In this document: one piece after another, positions 20,528 through 34,366 of the stretch
How the letters are laid out: each line of letters begins with the position of its first letter
Numbering within the stretch: position 1 is the first letter of the stretch
Assembly (NCBI RefSeq): GCF_950295315.1
Contig: NW_026647189.1
Location: forward strand, 868,001 to 932,000
DNA: 64,000 bases
Reading direction: 5' to 3'
Origin: Erinaceus europaeus
Taxonomy: Eukaryota; Chordata; Mammalia; Eulipotyphla; Erinaceidae
Made by a program: the position numbers and the translations under genes
Notes under the pieces: model-generated
What the model was told of the DNA's origin: nothing
The model's database searches: none
Seen by the model: the letters and a program-made list of their open reading frames with translations, nothing else

Positions 20528-23500
20528 ACCTGCCTGCATTTTGGTCCTTTTCCCTCCAAAAAAGATTTTTCCCTTTTTTCACTTTGAAACAGGCAGGAGA
20601 CAGGTTACCCAGGCAGGGGGGAAAAAAATAAAAAGCCTTTTTTTTTTTTTTTTTTTTTTTTACCGAAGTGAATGACCATCTTCTGGGAAGTATAGGTTTT
20701 GAACCTGAAAACTCTGTCTGTCTGTCTCTTAGTCCACAGAAAGAGCCACTAGTCCAGCCAGATCTCACGCTCAGATGGGGTGTTTTTGCCAGTCAAAGGT
20801 CTGCACAGCGCACTAGGGATTGGGCGGCCTGAGACCCAAATGTTACATTGTAGATGGACTGTTTGCAGTTCTTGCTCCCCAGGACATTGGACTGTCTCAA
20901 CTCCCTCCCCTACAGCATGAAAAAAAGACTCTTGACAACCTTGGAGCAACTGGAGTGGGGGCGAGGGGAGCTGTTTGCATGTCTGCACTGCTCAGGCCCA
21001 GGTGTCTGTGGGGGTCCGTGGCAGAGGCTGTAAGGGGGCTAGGGGGCAGAAGGAGACTGTTTGAGAGGCAGGCTGCAGGCAGGGGAGCCCAGGAGTGTGT
21101 GCAGGGCTGTGTGTGTGGGTGTGGTGGCAGGGCGTTAGGGCAGGTCCCCCTGCTGGATGGTGAGATGGCAGCTGGGCTGGCCCTGGGCCCTCAGGGCTGA
21201 AGGGCAGAAGCAGGGTGGCAGTAAAGTAGCGCAGGGAGGAACACAGTAGATGTTAGTTGGGAGCTGGGGGACAGAGGGTAAGGGGAAAGGGGGCATCCTT
21301 GAGGAGGGGTCAGGACTAGAGAGTGGGGGCAGCTGGAGGCATGGAAGGTCCCAGGAATCAGGGACTGACAGGAACAGATTCCTACACCCCCCCACTGGAT
21401 AGAAGCTGCAGAAGCCAGAGCAGCAGCCCTGGCTTGCCTAGGCCAAGGGCCCTGAGTGAGTCCATCTGAGGATGAGGAAGAGGAGGAGGGGGTGGAGGAG
21501 GAGGAGGAGAAAGAGGAGGAGGAAGAGTAGGAAGAGGAGGAGGAGGAGGCGTAGGAGGAGGAGGAAGGGCAGGAGGGCAGCTGTCAGTAGGCAACGGGAT
21601 TAATAGAGGCCTCCATTACGGAGGCATGTGTCCAGGCAGGCACCCACCAACCCTCAGGGGCAGCTCACGGCACCCAGGGACTTGGTGTGGGTATCTCTGG
21701 GGCGGGGACTGTCTGTCAGTCAGCAAGACTGTGTGTCAGTGCACATGGTGGGACAGGGGCCTGGCGGACCTTGGTCCCCCGCCCTGGACTGTCAGATGCC
21801 AGCCCCATGCCCAGACACACACCAATCTGCACATAGCCCCTTGGCCCGGCCGACCAGCACCTGCTTTGGCCTGGGGCTCTGGCTCTGGTGGCTGGCCACC
21901 ACCCCTCAGGTCAAGTTCAGCGTGGGGGTCATGGCTGCTGGTCAACTGGATGGGCGGGGTCCCCATGGCCTAGCAACCACATGAGCCCTCTGTGATGTCC
22001 TAGCCCCTGGCAATCTGTGCTGGCCACACTGGCACTGGGCAGCCCAACTGCCCTGCCACTAGGTCAGGCAACAGCGCCCAGACGCCTGGGCCCTGGCACA
22101 GAGGGACGGAAGGATGGGAAGACAGTGCTGACCGACGAGGGACCTCAGGGCTGGCAGCCAAGAGAAGACAGGTGGAGGTGCGCCCGGGATCCTGGGAGCC
22201 CAGGCCAGAGCTGCCTGCATGCCTGCCTGCCTTCCTGGATGTCCGTATGCTGCCTTTGTCCAGGTAGGTTTCTCAGGTCCCCTCCAATCCTGTCCTCTCC
22301 TGTCCTCACCATCCTCTCCCCTCTCCTCTCCTCCGCACTTTGCTTCTCGCCTTTGTCTGTCCTCTCTTCCAGGTGCCCTGCTCACCAGCTCCAGCACTTG
22401 TGATGCTTCTCCAGTGACAGCTGTTCGCAACCCCTTCCACCCCCTGCCTGCCCCTAATGTGACCCAGCTCACAGGGTCTCCGGCTCATCCCACCCAAACC
22501 CACACGCCCCAACACATTCCCTGGTTCAGCCCCTCTGCCCTATTCAGCCAAACTGGGCCTTTGCAACCTACCTATGCATCGTTGTTTCTCCTCACCATTC
22601 AAGGAGAGATCTCCTTTTGTACTTAGCTTGGTTGACTGGTGGATGGATGGATGGATGGATGGATGGATGGATGGATGTATGAATGGATGGATAGATGTAT
22701 GGGTGGATGGATGGATGGATGGGCAGGTCAATGGATCGGTTTTGTAGAGGCAGTGTACCATATAGGGGTACTGGAGTCCGCTGGTGTCAGATCCCTAGTC
22801 AATGTCAAATGTAAAACATTAATTCATCAATAACAAAAATGAATAAGCACCTAAATAAATAAATAAATAAATAAATAAATATAAAAACTGGGTTAAAAAA
22901 TACATGGCGTCTTTGCCTTTCTGCATATGGAATGCTGTGAGGATCTTAACAAGGAAAGCATTGTCCTGATTAACCCATTTGAAGTCGTGGAATATTTCCT
23001 TTTCCTTTTTCTTTTTTTACTTTCTATTTTCTTGATTATTCACTGGAATAAATAGACAGGAATTGAGAGGGAAGGGAGGTAGAGAGAGTTTGAGACACAG
23101 AGAGAGACAACTGCAGCACTTCCGCACCACTTGTAAAGATTTCCCCTGGCATGTGGGAACCAGGGTGTTGAAGCCCAGTCCTCCTGCATTGTAACATGAG
23201 TGCTTAACTGGGTGTGGCACCACCTGGTACCCTTGATGGGACACTTTTTTTTAGCAATGAAAAGAAATTCTCGTGTCAAGGTAATCAATAAATGAAGAAG
23301 TAAATAAAAGTGCATTTACATTAACTCAGTGGAAACACACAGGGACATATACGTCTCTGTTACCTGTATTACATCTTCATGTATGGATTGATTGCCTCAA
23401 GGGGTTATTGCCACAGCTGAGTGCCTACGCCACGAATAATCCACAGCTCCTGCACTCCATTTGTTCCCCTTCCGCTGCCCTTGTTGCTTGATCACTGTGG

Positions 23501-23931
23501 TGGTTATTGTTTTTGTTGTTGTTGTTGTTGTTACTGACCTTGCATCTGACAGACACAAAAGGAGAGAGCAGAGGAAATACAGGGTGGGAGAGAAAGATAG
23601 AGCTCCTAAAGACCTGCTTCACCCTCTGTAAAGCGACTCCCCTGCAGGTGGCGGTCTGGGGGCCAGACCCCAAATCCTTCCACCTGTCCCCTCTATTCGT
23701 GAGCGCCACAAGCCCTTAACCCTCTGAAATACCGCCAAACCTCCCTGGATTTACTTTTGAAGGCAGTATCACCTGCCTCGTTTTGAATCCTCATTATCCT
23801 GACGGTCAGTCCTGGAGACAGTGTCATGACACGACACACGGAGATCTCTGTTATCAGAGAGCACCTGGAACAGCAGCTGGGGCTCTAGTGCCAGGGCAGG
23901 AGCAACTCCCCATCCACCTTCCACGGAGTCC
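20528..23931 (+). repeat. Macrosatellite unit 7
   Basis: 3,404 bp. Poly-T 20638-20661 (24 T), GGAT x9 at 22641-22676, SINE A 22995-23232, SINE B 23458-23745, CTCF-like core 23641-23654. One private change: T for A at 22754, in the segment after the GGAT tract. Confidence 0.97.
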
Positions 23932-24038
23932 ACCTGCCTGCATTTTGGTCCTTTTCCCTCCAAAAAAGATTTTTCCCTTTTTTCACTTTGAAACAGGCAG
24001 GAGACAGGTTACCCAGGCAGGGGGGAAAAAAATAAAAA

Positions 24039-24095
<57 letters not shown>

Positions 24096-27000
24096 GAAGT
24101 GAATGACCATCTTCTGGGAAGTATAGGTTTTGAACCTGAAAACTCTGTCTGTCTGTCTCTTAGTCCACAGAAAGAGCCACTAGTCCAGCCAGATCTCACG
24201 CTCAGATGGGGTGTTTTTGCCAGTCAAAGGTCTGCACAGCGCACTAGGGATTGGGCGGCCTGAGACCCAAATGTTACATTGTAGATGGACTGTTTGCAGT
24301 TCTTGCTCCCCAGGACATTGGACTGTCTCAACTCCCTCCCCTACAGCATGAAAAAAAGACTCTTGACAACCTTGGAGCAACTGGAGTGGGGGCGAGGGGA
24401 GCTGTTTGCATGTCTGCACTGCTCAGGCCCAGGTGTCTGTGGGGGTCCGTGGCAGAGGCTGTAAGGGGGCTAGGGGGCAGAAGGAGACTGTTTGAGAGGC
24501 AGGCTGCAGGCAGGGGAGCCCAGGAGTGTGTGCAGGGCTGTGTGTGTGGGTGTGGTGGCAGGGCGTTAGGGCAGGTCCCCCTGCTGGATGGTGAGATGGC
24601 AGCTGGGCTGGCCCTGGGCCCTCAGGGCTGAAGGGCAGAAGCAGGGTGGCAGTAAAGTAGCGCAGGGAGGAACACAGTAGATGTTAGTTGGGAGCTGGGG
24701 GACAGAGGGTAAGGGGAAAGGGGGCATCCTTGAGGAGGGGTCAGGACTAGAGAGTGGGGGCAGCTGGAGGCATGGAAGGTCCCAGGAATCAGGGACTGAC
24801 AGGAACAGATTCCTACACCCCCCCACTGGATAGAAGCTGCAGAAGCCAGAGCAGCAGCCCTGGCTTGCCTAGGCCAAGGGCCCTGAGTGAGTCCATCTGA
24901 GGATGAGGAAGAGGAGGAGGGGGTGGAGGAGGAGGAGGAGAAAGAGGAGGAGGAAGAGTAGGAAGAGGAGGAGGAGGAGGCGTAGGAGGAGGAGGAAGGG
25001 CAGGAGGGCAGCTGTCAGTAGGCAATGGGATTAATAGAGGCCTCCATTACAGAGGCATGTGTCCAGGCAGGCACCCACCAACCCTCAGGGGCAGCTCACG
25101 GCACCCAGGGACTTGGTGTGGGTATCTCTGGGGCGGGGACTGTCTGTCAGTCAGCAAGACTGTGTGTCAGTGCACATGGTGGGACAGGGGCCTGGCGGAC
25201 CTTGGTCCCCCGCCCTGGACTGTCAGATGCCAGCCCCATGCCCAGACACACACCAATCTGCACATAGCCCCTTGGCCCGGCCGACCAGCACCTGCTTTGG
25301 CCTGGGGCTCTGGCTCTGGTGGCTGGCCACCACCCCTCAGGTCAAGTTCAGCGTGGGGGTCATGGCTGCTGGTCAACTGGATGGGCGGGGTCCCCATGGC
25401 CTAGCAACCACATGAGCCCTCTGTGATGTCCTAGCCCCTGGCAATCTGTGCTGGCCACACTGGCACTGGGCAGCCCAACTGCCCTGCCACTAGGTCAGGC
25501 AACAGCGCCCAGACGCCTGGGCCCTGGCACAGAGGGACGGAAGGATGGGAAGACAGTGCTGACCGACGAGGGACCTCAGGGCTGGCAGCCAAGAGAAGAC
25601 AGGTGGAGGTGCGCCCGGGATCCTGGGAGCCCAGGCCAGAGCTGCCTGCATGCCTGCCTGCCTTCCTGGATGTCCGTATGCTGCCTTTGTCCAGGTAGGT
25701 TTCTCAGGTCCCCTCCAATCCTGTCCTCTCCTGTCCTCACCATCCTCTCCCCTCTCCTCTCCTCCGCACTTTGCTTCTCGCCTTTGTCTGTCCTCTCTTC
25801 CAGGTGCCCTGCTCACCAGCTCCAGCACTTGTGATGCTTCTCCAGTGACAGCTGTTCGCAACCCCTTCCACCCCCTGCCTGCCCCTAATGTGACCCAGCT
25901 CACAGGGTCTCCGGCTCATCCCACCCAAACCCACACGCCCCAACACATTCCCTGGTTCAGCCCCTCTGCCCTATTCAGCCAAACTGGGCCTTTGCAACCT
26001 ACCTATGCATCGTTGTTTCTCCTCACCATTCAAGGAGAGATCTCCTTTTGTACTTAGCTTGGTTGACTGGTGGATGGATGGATGGATGGATGGATGGATG
26101 GATGGATGGATGGATGTATGAATGGATGGATAGATGTATGGGTGGATGGATGGATGGATGGGCAGGTCAATGGATCAGTTTTGTAGAGGCAGAGTACCAT
26201 ATAGGGGTACTGGAGTCCGCTGGTGTCAGATCCCTAGTCAATGTCAAATGTAAAACATTAATTCATCAATAACAAAAATGAATAAGCACCTAAATAAATA
26301 AATAAATAAATAAATAAATATAAAAACTGGGTTAAAAAATACATGGCGTCTTTGCCTTTCTGCATATGGAATGCTGTGAGGATCTTAACAAGGAAAGCAT
26401 TGTCCTGATTAACCCATTTGAAGTCGTGGAATATTTCCTTTTCCTTTTTCTTTTTTTACTTTCTATTTTCTTGATTATTCACTGGAATAAATAGACAGGA
26501 ATTGAGAGGGAAGGGAGGTAGAGAGAGTTTGAGACACAGAGAGAGACAACTGCAGCACTTCCGCACCACTTGTAAAGATTTCCCCTGGCATGTGGGAACC
26601 AGGGTGTTGAAGCCCAGTCCTCCTGCATTGTAACATGAGTGCTTAACTGGGTGTGGCACCACCTGGTACCCTTGATGGGACACTTTTTTTTAGCAATGAA
26701 AAGAAATTCTCGTGTCAAGGTAATCAATAAATGAAGAAGTAAATAAAAGTGCATTTACATTAACTCAGTGGAAACACACAGGGACATATACGTCTCTGTT
26801 ACCTGTATTACATCTTCATGTATGGATTGATTGCCTCAAGGGGTTATTGCCACAGCTGAGTGCCTACGCCACGAATAATCCACAGCTCCTGCACTCCATT
26901 TGTTCCCCTTCCGCTGCCCTTGTTGCTTGATCACTGTGGTGGTTATTGTTTTTGTTGTTGTTGTTGTTGTTACTGACCTTGCATCTGACAGACACAAAAG

Positions 27001-27370
27001 GAGAGAGCAGAGGAAATACAGGGTGGGAGAGAAAGATAGAGCTCCTAAAGACCTGCTTCACCCTCTGTAAAGCGACTCCCCTGCAGGTGGCGGTCTGGGG
27101 GCCAGACCCCAAATCCTTCCACCTGTCCCCTCTATTCGTGAGCGCCACAAGCCCTTAACCCTCTGAAATACCGCCAAACCTCCCTGGATTTACTTTTGAA
27201 GGCAGTATCACCTGCCTCGTTTTGAATCCTCATTATCCTGACGGTCAGTCCTGATGACAGTGTCATGACACGACACACGGAGATCTCTGTTATCAGAGAG
27301 CACCTGGAACAGCAGCTGGGGCTCTAGTGCCAGGGCAGGAGCAACTCCCCATCCACCTTCCACGGAGTCC
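23932..27370 (+). repeat. Macrosatellite unit 8
   Basis: 3,439 bp. It has the longest poly-T in the window, 24042-24092 (51 T). GGAT x11 at 26072-26115, SINE A 26434-26671, SINE B 26897-27184, CTCF-like core 27080-27093. Private changes are T at 25026, A at 25051 and A at 26177, all three losses of a CpG, plus AT for GA at 27254-27255. The 25051 change also breaks the 6-bp inverted repeat found in the other units. Confidence 0.97.
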
Positions 27371-29689
27371 ACCTGCCTGCATTTTGGTCCTTTTCCCTCC
27401 AAAAAAGATTTTTCCCTTTTTTCACTTTGAAACAGGCAGGAGACAGGTTACCCAGGCAGGGGGGAAAAAAATAAAAAGCCTTTTTTTTTTTTTTTTTTTT
27501 ACCGAAGTGAATGACCATCTTCTGGGAAGTATAGGTTTTGAACCTGAAAACTCTGTCTGTCTGTCTCTTAGTCCACAGAAAGAGCCACTAGTCCAGCCAG
27601 ATCTCACGCTCAGATGGGGTGTTTTTGCCAGTCAAAGGTCTGCACAGCGCACTAGGGATTGGGCGGCCTGAGACCCAAATGTTACATTGTAGATGGACTG
27701 TTTGCAGTTCTTGCTCCCCAGGACATTGGACTGTCTCAACTCCCTCCCCTACAGCATGAAAAAAAGACTCTTGACAACCTTGGAGCAACTGGAGTGGGGG
27801 CGAGGGGAGCTGTTTGCATGTCTGCACTGCTCAGGCCCAGGTGTCTGTGGGGGTCCGTGGCAGAGGCTGTAAGGGGGCTAGGGGGCAGAAGGAGACTGTT
27901 TGAGAGGCAGGCTGCAGGCAGGGGAGCCCAGGAGTGTGTGCAGGGCTGTGTGTGTGGGTGTGGTGGCAGGGCGTTAGGGCAGGTCCCCCTGCTGGATGGT
28001 GAGATGGCAGCTGGGCTGGCCCTGGGCCCTCAGGGCTGAAGGGCAGAAGCAGGGTGGCAGTAAAGTAGCGCAGGGAGGAACACAGTAGATGTTAGTTGGG
28101 AGCTGGGGGACAGAGGGTAAGGGGAAAGGGGGCATCCTTGAGGAGGGGTCAGGACTAGAGAGTGGGGGCAGCTGGAGGCATGGAAGGTCCCAGGAATCAG
28201 GGACTGACAGGAACAGATTCCTACACCCCCCCACTGGATAGAAGCTGCAGAAGCCAGAGCAGCAGCCCTGGCTTGCCTAGGCCAAGGGCCCTGAGTGAGT
28301 CCATCTGAGGATGAGGAAGAGGAGGAGGGGGTGGAGGAGGAGGAGGAGAAAGAGGAGGAGGAAGAGTAGGAAGAGGAGGAGGAGGAGGCGTAGGAGGAGG
28401 AGGAAGGGCAGGAGGGCAGCTGTCAGTAGGCAACGGGATTAATAGAGGCCTCCATTACGGAGGCATGTGTCCAGGCAGGCACCCACCAACCCTCAGGGGC
28501 AGCTCACGGCACCCAGGGACTTGGTGTGGGTATCTCTGGGGCGGGGACTGTCTGTCAGTCAGCAAGACTGTGTGTCAGTGCACATGGTGGGACAGGGGCC
28601 TGGCAGACCTTGGTCCCCCGCCCTGGACTGTCAGATGCCAGCCCCATGCCCAGACACACACCAATCTGCACATAGCCCCTTGGCCCGGCCGACCAGCACC
28701 TGCTTTGGCCTGGGGCTCTGGCTCTGGTGGCTGGCCACCACCCCTCAGGTCAAGTTCAGCGTGGGGGTCATGGCTGCTGGTCAACTGGATGGGCGGGGTC
28801 CCCATGGCCTAGCAACCACATGAGCCCTCTGTGATGTCCTAGCCCCTGGCAATCTGTGCTGGCCACACTGGCACTGGGCAGCCCAACTGCCCTGCCACTA
28901 GGTCAGGCAACAGCGCCCAGACGCCTGGGCCCTGGCACAGAGGGACGGAAGGATGGGAAGACAGTGCTGACCGACGAGGGACCTCAGGGCTGGCAGCCAA
29001 GAGAAGACAGGTGGAGGTGCGCCCGGGATCCTGGGAGCCCAGGCCAGAGCTGCCTGCATGCCTGCCTGCCTTCCTGGATGTCCGTATGCTGCCTTTGTCC
29101 AGGTAGGTTTCTCAGGTCCCCTCCAATCCTGTCCTCTCCTGTCCTCACCATCCTCTCCCCTCTCCTCTCCTCCGCACTTTGCTTCTCGCCTTTGTCTGTC
29201 CTCTCTTCCAGGTGCCCTGCTCACCAGCTCCAGCACTTGTGATGCTTCTCCAGTGACAGCTGTTCGCAACCCCTTCCACCCCCTGCCTGCCCCTAATGTG
29301 ACCCAGCTCACAGGGTCTCCGGCTCATCCCACCCAAACCCACACGCCCAACACATTCCCTGGTTCAGCCCCTCTGCCCTATTCAGCCAAACTGGGCCTTT
29401 GCAACCTACCTATGCATCGTTGTTTCTCCTCACCATTCAAGGAGAGATCTCCTTTTGTACTTAGCTTGGTTGACTGGTGGATGGATGGATGGATGGATGG
29501 ATGGATGGATGGATGTATGAATGGATGGATAGATGTATGGGTGGATGGATGGATGGATGGGCAGGTCAATGGATCGGTTTTGTAGAGGCAGAGTACCATA
29601 TAGGGGTACTGGAGTCCGCTGGTGTCAGATCCCTAGTCAATGTCAAATGTAAAACATTAATTCATCAATAACAAAAATGAATAAGCACC

Positions 29690-29720
<31 letters not shown>

Positions 29721-30773
29721 ATATAAAAACTGGGTTAAAAAATACATGGCGTCTTTGCCTTTCTGCATATGGAATGCTGTGAGGATCTTAACAAGGAAAG
29801 CATTGTCCTGATTAACCCATTTGAAGTCGTGGAATATTTCCTTTTCCTTTTTCTTTTTTTACTTTCTATTTTCTTGATTATTCACTGGAATAAATAGACA
29901 GGAATTGAGAGGGAAGGGAGGTAGAGAGAGTTTGAGACACAGAGAGAGACAACTGCAGCACTTCCGCACCACTTGTAAAGATTTCCCCTGGCATGTGGGA
30001 ACCAGGGTGTTGAAGCCCAGTCCTCCTGCATTGTAACATGAGTGCTTAACTGGGTGTGGCACCACCTGGTACCCTTGATGGGACACTTTTTTTTAGCAAT
30101 GAAAAGAAATTCTCGTGTCAAGGTAATCAATAAATGAAGAAGTAAATAAAAGTGCATTTACATTAACTCAGTGGAAACACACAGGGACATATACGTCTCT
30201 GTTACCTGTATTACATCTTCATGTATGGATTGATTGCCTCAAGGGGTTATTGCCACAGCTGAGTGCCTACGCCACGAATAATCCACAGCTCCTGCACTCC
30301 ATTTGTTCCCCTTCCGCTGCCCTTGTTGCTTGATCACTGTGGTGGTTATTGTTTTTGTTGTTGTTGTTGTTGTTACTGACCTTGCATCTGACAGACACAA
30401 AAGGAGAGAGCAGAGGAAATACAGGGTGGGAGAGAAAGATAGAGCTCCTAAAGACCTGCTTCACCCTCTGTAAAGCGACTCCCCTGCAGGTGGCGGTCTG
30501 GGGGCCAGACCCCAAATCCTTCCACCTGTCCCCTCTATTCGTGAGCGCCACAAGCCCTTAACCCTCTGAAATACCGCCAAACCTCCCTGGATTTACTTTT
30601 GAAGGCAGTATCACCTGCCTCGTTTTGAATCCTCATTATCCTGACGGTCAGTCCTGGAGACAGTGTCATGACACGACACACGGAGATCTCTGTTATCAGA
30701 GAGCACCTGGAACAGCAGCTGGGGCTCTAGTGCCAGGGCAGGAGCAACTCCCCATCCACCTTCCACGGAGTCC
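27371..30773 (+). repeat. Macrosatellite unit 9
   Basis: 3,403 bp. Poly-T 27481-27500 (20 T), GGAT x9 at 29479-29514, SINE A 29837-30074, SINE B 30300-30587, CTCF-like core 30483-30496. It shares two variants exclusively with unit 10: A at 28605 (GGCGG to GGCAG, a CpG loss) and a one-C deletion near 29348 (ACGCCC for ACGCCCC). Confidence 0.97.
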
Positions 30774-30880
30774 ACCTGCCTGCATTTTGGTCCTTTTCCC
30801 TCCAAAAAAGATTTTTCCCTTTTTTCACTTTGAAACAGGCAGGAGACAGGTTACCCAGGCAGGGGGGAAAAAAATAAAAA

Positions 30881-30924
<44 letters not shown>

Positions 30925-33118
30925 GAAGTGAATGACCATCTTCTGGGAAGTATAGGTTTTGAACCTGAAAACTCTGTCTGTCTGTCTCTTAGTCCACAGA
31001 AAGAGCCACTAGTCCAGCCAGATCTCACGCTCAGATGGGGTGTTTTTGCCAGTCAAAGGTCTGCACAGCGCACTAGGGATTGGGCGGCCTGAGACCCAAA
31101 TGTTACATTGTAGATGGACTGTTTGCAGTTCTTGCTCCCCAGGACATTGGACTGTCTCAACTCCCTCCCCTACAGCATGAAAAAAAGACTCTTGACAACC
31201 TTGGAGCAACTGGAGTGGGGGCGAGGGGAGCTGTTTGCATGTCTGCACTGCTCAGGCCCAGGTGTCTGTGGGGGTCCGTGGCAGAGGCTGTAAGGGGGCT
31301 AGGGGGCAGAAGGAGACTGTTTGAGAGGCAGGCTGCAGGCAGGGGAGCCCAGGAGTGTGTGCAGGGCTGTGTGTGTGGGTGTGGTGGCAGGGCGTTAGGG
31401 CAGGTCCCCCTGCTGGATGGTGAGATGGCAGCTGGGCTGGCCCTGGGCCCTCAGGGCTGAAGGGCAGAAGCAGGGTGGCAGTAAAGTAGCGCAGGGAGGA
31501 ACACAGTAGATGTTAGTTGGGAGCTGGGGGACAGAGGGTAAGGGGAAAGGGGGCATCCTTGAGGAGGGGTCAGGACTAGAGAGTGGGGGCAGCTGGAGGC
31601 ATGGAAGGTCCCAGGAATCAGGGACTGACAGGAACAGATTCCTACACCCCCCCACTGGATAGAAGCTGCAGAAGCCAGAGCAGCAGCCCTGGCTTGCCTA
31701 GGCCAAGGGCCCTGAGTGAGTCCATCTGAGGATGAGGAAGAGGAGGAGGGGGTGGAGGAGGAGGAGGAGAAAGAGGAGGAGGAAGAGTAGGAAGAGGAGG
31801 AGGAGGAGGCGTAGGAGGAGGAGGAAGGGCAGGAGGGCAGCTGTCAGTAGGCAACGGGATTAATAGAGGCCTCCATTACGGAGGCATGTGTCCAGGCAGG
31901 CACCCACCAACCCTCAGGGGCAGCTCACGGCACCCAGGGACTTGGTGTGGGTATCTCTGGGGCGGGGACTGTCTGTCAGTCAGCAAGACTGTGTGTCAGT
32001 GCACATGGTGGGACAGGGGCCTGGCAGACCTTGGTCCCCCGCCCTGGACTGTCAGATGCCAGCCCCATGCCCAGACACACACCAATCTGCACATAGCCCC
32101 TTGGCCCGGCCGACCAGCACCTGCTTTGGCCTGGGGCTCTGGCTCTGGTGGCTGGCCACCACCCCTCAGGTCAAGTTCAGCGTGGGGGTCATGGCTGCTG
32201 GTCAACTGGATGGGCGGGGTCCCCATGGCCTAGCAACCACATGAGCCCTCTGTGATGTCCTAGCCCCTGGCAATCTGTGCTGGCCACACTGGCACTGGGC
32301 AGCCCAACTGCCCTGCCACTAGGTCAGGCAACAGCGCCCAGACGCCTGGGCCCTGGCACAGAGGGACGGAAGGATGGGAAGACAGTGCTGACCGACGAGG
32401 GACCTCAGGGCTGGCAGCCAAGAGAAGACAGGTGGAGGTGCGCCCGGGATCCTGGGAGCCCAGGCCAGAGCTGCCTGCATGCCTGCCTGCCTTCCTGGAT
32501 GTCCGTATGCTGCCTTTGTCCAGGTAGGTTTCTCAGGTCCCCTCCAATCCTGTCCTCTCCTGTCCTCACCATCCTCTCCCCTCTCCTCTCCTCCGCACTT
32601 TGCTTCTCGCCTTTGTCTGTCCTCTCTTCCAGGTGCCCTGCTCACCAGCTCCAGCACTTGTGATGCTTCTCCAGTGACAGCTGTTCGCAACCCCTTCCAC
32701 CCCCTGCCTGCCCCTAATGTGACCCAGCTCACAGGGTCTCCGGCTCATCCCACCCAAACCCACACGCCCAACACATTCCCTGGTTCAGCCCCTCTGCCCT
32801 ATTCAGCCAAACTGGGCCTTTGCAACCTACCTATGCATCGTTGTTTCTCCTCACCATTCAAGGAGAGATCTCCTTTTGTACTTAGCTTGGTTGACTGGTG
32901 GATGGATGGATGGATGGATGGATGGATGGATGGATGGATGGATGTATGAATGGATGGATAGATGTATGGGTGGATGGATGGATGGATGGGCAGGTCAATG
33001 GATCGGTTTTGTAGAGGCAGAGTACCATATAGGGGTACTGGAGTCCGCTGGTGTCAGATCCCTAGTCAATGTCAAATGTAAAACATTAATTCATCAATAA
33101 CAAAAATGAATAAGCACC

Positions 33119-33161
<43 letters not shown>

Positions 33162-34214
33162 ATATAAAAACTGGGTTAAAAAATACATGGCGTCTTTGCC
33201 TTTCTGCATATGGAATGCTGTGAGGATCTTAACAAGGAAAGCATTGTCCTGATTAACCCATTTGAAGTCGTGGAATATTTCCTTTTCCTTTTTCTTTTTT
33301 TACTTTCTATTTTCTTGATTATTCACTGGAATAAATAGACAGGAATTGAGAGGGAAGGGAGGTAGAGAGAGTTTGAGACACAGAGAGAGACAACTGCAGC
33401 ACTTCCGCACCACTTGTAAAGATTTCCCCTGGCATGTGGGAACCAGGGTGTTGAAGCCCAGTCCTCCTGCATTGTAACATGAGTGCTTAACTGGGTGTGG
33501 CACCACCTGGTACCCTTGATGGGACACTTTTTTTTAGCAATGAAAAGAAATTCTCGTGTCAAGGTAATCAATAAATGAAGAAGTAAATAAAAGTGCATTT
33601 ACATTAACTCAGTGGAAACACACAGGGACATATACGTCTCTGTTACCTGTATTACATCTTCATGTATGGATTGATTGCCTCAAGGGGTTATTGCCACAGC
33701 TGAGTGCCTACGCCACGAATAATCCACAGCTCCTGCACTCCATTTGTTCCCCTTCCGCTGCCCTTGTTGCTTGATCACTGTGGTGGTTATTGTTTTTGTT
33801 GTTGTTGTTGTTGTTACTGACCTTGCATCTGACAGACACAAAAGGAGAGAGCAGAGGAAATACAGGGTGGGAGAGAAAGATAGAGCTCCTAAAGACCTGC
33901 TTCACCCTCTGTAAAGCGACTCCCCTGCAGGTGGCGGTCTGGGGGCCAGACCCCAAATCCTTCCACCTGTCCCCTCTATTCGTGAGCGCCACAAGCCCTT
34001 AACCCTCAGAAATACCGCCAAACCTCCCTGGATTTACTTTTGAAGGCAGTATCACCTGCCTCGTTTTGAATCCTCATTATCCTGAGGGTCAGTCCTGGAG
34101 ACAGTGTCATGACACGACACACGGAGATCTCTGTTATCAGAGAGCACCTGGAACAGCAGCTGGGGCTCTAGTGCCAGGGCAGGAGCAACTCCCCATCCAC
34201 CTTCCACGGAGTCC
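30774..34214 (+). repeat. Macrosatellite unit 10
   Basis: 3,441 bp, the longest unit. Poly-T 30884-30921 (38 T), GGAT x11 at 32900-32943, and the longest TAAA tract (11 copies, 33119-33162). SINE A 33278-33515, SINE B 33741-34028, CTCF-like core 33924-33937. It shares A at 32026 and the one-C deletion with unit 9. It also carries the CAG and GAGG variants at its 3' end that unit 9 lacks, so it is a mosaic of two unit types. Confidence 0.97.
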
Positions 34215-34321
34215 ACCTGCCTGCATTTTGGTCCTTTTCCCTCCAAAAAAGATTTTTCCCTTTTTTCACTTTGAAACAGGCAGGAGACAGGTTACCCAGG
34301 CAGGGGGGAAAAAAATAAAAA

Positions 34322-34366
<45 letters not shown>

